Positions 62,580 through 64,000 of a stretch of 64,000 nt of DNA are shown piece by piece (positions within the stretch are counted from its first letter, which is position 1; every line of letters starts with the position of its first letter). The notes beneath the pieces were generated by a model. It had not been told where the DNA came from. It made no database searches and was given only the letters and a program-made list of their open reading frames with translations. The stretch comes from Streptomyces fulvoviolaceus (GTDB lineage Bacteria; Actinomycetota; Actinomycetes; Streptomycetales; Streptomycetaceae), in contig NZ_JOEY01000016.1 in NCBI RefSeq assembly GCF_000718165.1, positions 62,001 to 126,000 of the forward strand. The letters are read 5' to 3'. Position numbers and translations under genes: made by a program.

Positions 62580-64000
62580 GTGGGGCTGCTGGCGACCCTG
62601 CGCAGGGACCACCCGGCGATCCTCTCCGAACTCCGAAGGATCGCCAGGAAGCCCCCGCCCGCGCGCAGTACGACCAACACCGTCCCCGGCGGAACCGCCC
62701 AAAGCCCCCTCACCCGGGCTGACCGCATAGCCTCGGTCCCGGTCGGTGACCAAGTCGCCGGAGACCACCTCGACTTCCGCAACAGCACTTTCCACGACCG
62801 GGTCGTCGGCGTGCAGCACAACCACTACGGCCCTGTCTCCGCCCCGGCGGAGTGGCGGCCGGTCGGTGAGGTGGGCGCCGTCGAGTTCGGCGTACGCCCG
62901 ACCCGGCACGTGCCCGGGCTGCCCGACGTACCGCCGTATGTCACGCGGGACTGTGACGAGGACCTGCGCGCCAAGCTCGCCCACCACGGCCTGGTGCTGA
63001 TCCTGGGCGAGCGGTACGCGGGCAAGTCGTACACAGCGTGGCATGCGGTGCGGTCGTTGGCGGACCACCGGCTGTACGCGCCGGACCCCGGCGAGGACCT
63101 GCGCGACCTGGTCGCCGCGCTGAAGGGCAGGCCCGGGAAGTACGTCGTGTGGCTGGACGAGTTGACCGACCATCTCGGTGAAGGCGCCCTGGAACCACGG
63201 CTGTTGGGGCGGCTCACCAGCCACGGCGCGGTCGTTCTCGGCACGATGAGCCCCGACGAGTACTACCGCCGCCGTGCCGGGATCGCCCCCGGCGACCGGG
63301 TCGTCGCCATGGCCCGCACGGTGGAGCTGCCGCGCGAGTGGAGCGAGGCCGAACTGGCACGGCTGGCGGCACACGACGACGATCCGCGTGCCTACCCGGC
63401 ATACATGTGGAGCGGCAAGGAGGGCGCGGCCTCCTACTTCGCGATCGGGCACCTGCTGTTCGACGAGTGGAGACGCGCCGGAACACGACGGGAGCATCCG
63501 CGAGGGCGGTCGCTGGTGAGGGCCGCGGTCGATCTCGCCCGGTGCGGGGTCATGGGAGCGGTACGGGTCGACCTGCTCAGGGAGGTCCAGGAGCAGTACG
63601 GAACGGAGGAGCGCGAGTCGTTCGAGGACGCCCTCGCCTGGGCGACGGCACCGAAGTTCGGCGCCTCGGGACTGCTCGTGCAGGGTGACGAGGGCGGTAC
63701 CTGGCGGGCGTACGGGGCGCTCGTCGCGGAGGCGCTGAGGTCGGACGACCTGGAGCCGGTGCCGGACGCGGTGTGGTGGATGCTGCTGGACGCGACAGAG
63801 GGAGACGCGCTGAACCAAGACGCCGTCGTCAATGCGGCACGCACCGCGCTGCGACCTCGTATCGAAAGAGGGGAGGCGGAGGTGATGTTCCGCCTCGGCA
63901 TCTACATCGGCGGCGACGACGGCGAAGCACTGGCGCGCCGTGCGGCTGATGTGGGACACCAGCAGGCGGTGGAGTACATGGCGAGACGCCTGCTGAATCG
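62580..64000 (+). CDS. P-loop NTPase, STAND-like, with C-terminal repeats (3' truncated by window)
   Basis: This frame is open from GTG 62580 to the right edge, 473 codons. A helical segment and linker are followed by VPVGDQVAGDHLDFRNSTFHDRVVGVQHNHYG, a motif I associate with Streptomyces conflict-type NTPases. Walker A is LILGERYAGKSYTAWHAVRS (about residue 150) and Walker B is KYVVWLDELTDHLG. The region after it is helical, and the last visible part (MFRLGIYIGGDDGEALARRAADVGHQQAVEYMARRLL) resembles Sel1/TPR repeats. Such STAND-like proteins often act as sensors in defence or stress, which is inference. An in-frame TAG at 62556 probably separates it from its own N-terminus, so it may be a pseudogene or start at 62580. 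Confidence 0.7.
   Translation, partial: MGLLATLRRDHPAILSELRRIARKPPPARSTTNTVPGGTAQSPLTRADRIASVPVGDQVAGDHLDFRNSTFHDRVVGVQHNHYGPVSAPAEWRPVGEVGAVEFGVRPTRHVPGLPDVPPYVTRDCDEDLRAKLAHHGLVLILGERYAGKSYTAWHAVRSLADHRLYAPDPGEDLRDLVAALKGRPGKYVVWLDELTDHLGEGALEPRLLGRLTSHGAVVLGTMSPDEYYRRRAGIAPGDRVVAMARTVELPREWSEAELARLAAHDDDPRAYPAYMWSGKEGAASYFAIGHLLFDEWRRAGTRREHPRGRSLVRAAVDLARCGVMGAVRVDLLREVQEQYGTEERESFEDALAWATAPKFGASGLLVQGDEGGTWRAYGALVAEALRSDDLEPVPDAVWWMLLDATEGDALNQDAVVNAARTALRPRIERGEAEVMFRLGIYIGGDDGEALARRAADVGHQQAVEYMARRLLN

Overview
This window looks like chromosomal core sequence from a Streptomyces or a very close relative. GC content is very high and third codon positions are almost all G or C. Many genes start with GTG and one with TTG. 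There are Tat and lipoprotein exported proteins, an LAETG sortase substrate, a DivIVA/FilP-like coiled-coil protein and many ATGA/GTGA overlaps. The order galTEK, ppc, desaturase, pth, L25, prs, glmU, tRNA-Gln, mfd and mazG matches what I remember of the S. coelicolor SCO3096-SCO3140 region in inverted orientation; I could not check this.

Layout: 1-10 kb holds the end of a CvnA-type histidine kinase, a Tat-exported amidase, a secreted subtilisin-like protease, a 230-bp inverted repeat, an ABC-F ATPase overlapping a PQQ-propeller protein, and a LuxR-type regulator without the receiver aspartate. At 8.4-13.8 kb is a galactose unit: an Na+/solute symporter with a small membrane partner, divergent from galT-galE-galK. 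At 13.9-19.2 kb are an NmrA remnant, acetyltransferase, second LuxR regulator, MarR with a triple operator, methyltransferase, VOC protein, TetR regulator and acyl desaturase. At 19.5-27.8 kb are ppc, a wall-anchored protein, pth, L25, prs, glmU and tRNA-Gln.

The most unusual stretch is 29.3-34.6 kb. Divergent genes encode a YwqJ-type deaminase with a SUKH-3 protein, and a WHH nuclease fused to a SUKH domain followed by a 920-residue Imm35 / collagen-like / deaminase / SUKH-4 protein. These are polymorphic-toxin effector and immunity domains, but they lie within single proteins without visible export signals. This is the best candidate here for an incompletely described system.

At 34.7-49 kb are a coiled-coil cytoskeletal protein, a DUF485/acetate-type symporter pair, an NmrA oxidoreductase behind a 9-bp tandem repeat, an MFS exporter, a MacB-like ABC transporter and mfd. 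At 49-64 kb are MerR and TetR regulators, a SCO6745-like protein, an Rv0909-like small protein, secreted nuclease and lipoproteins, a MarR-independent stress-type exported repeat protein, an N-6 methylase-like protein with an altered catalytic motif, a soluble Ser/Thr kinase, a DUF1906 protein, a SurA-like lipoprotein and MazG. The right edge holds a P-loop (STAND-like) gene apparently split by an in-frame TAG and cut by the window end.
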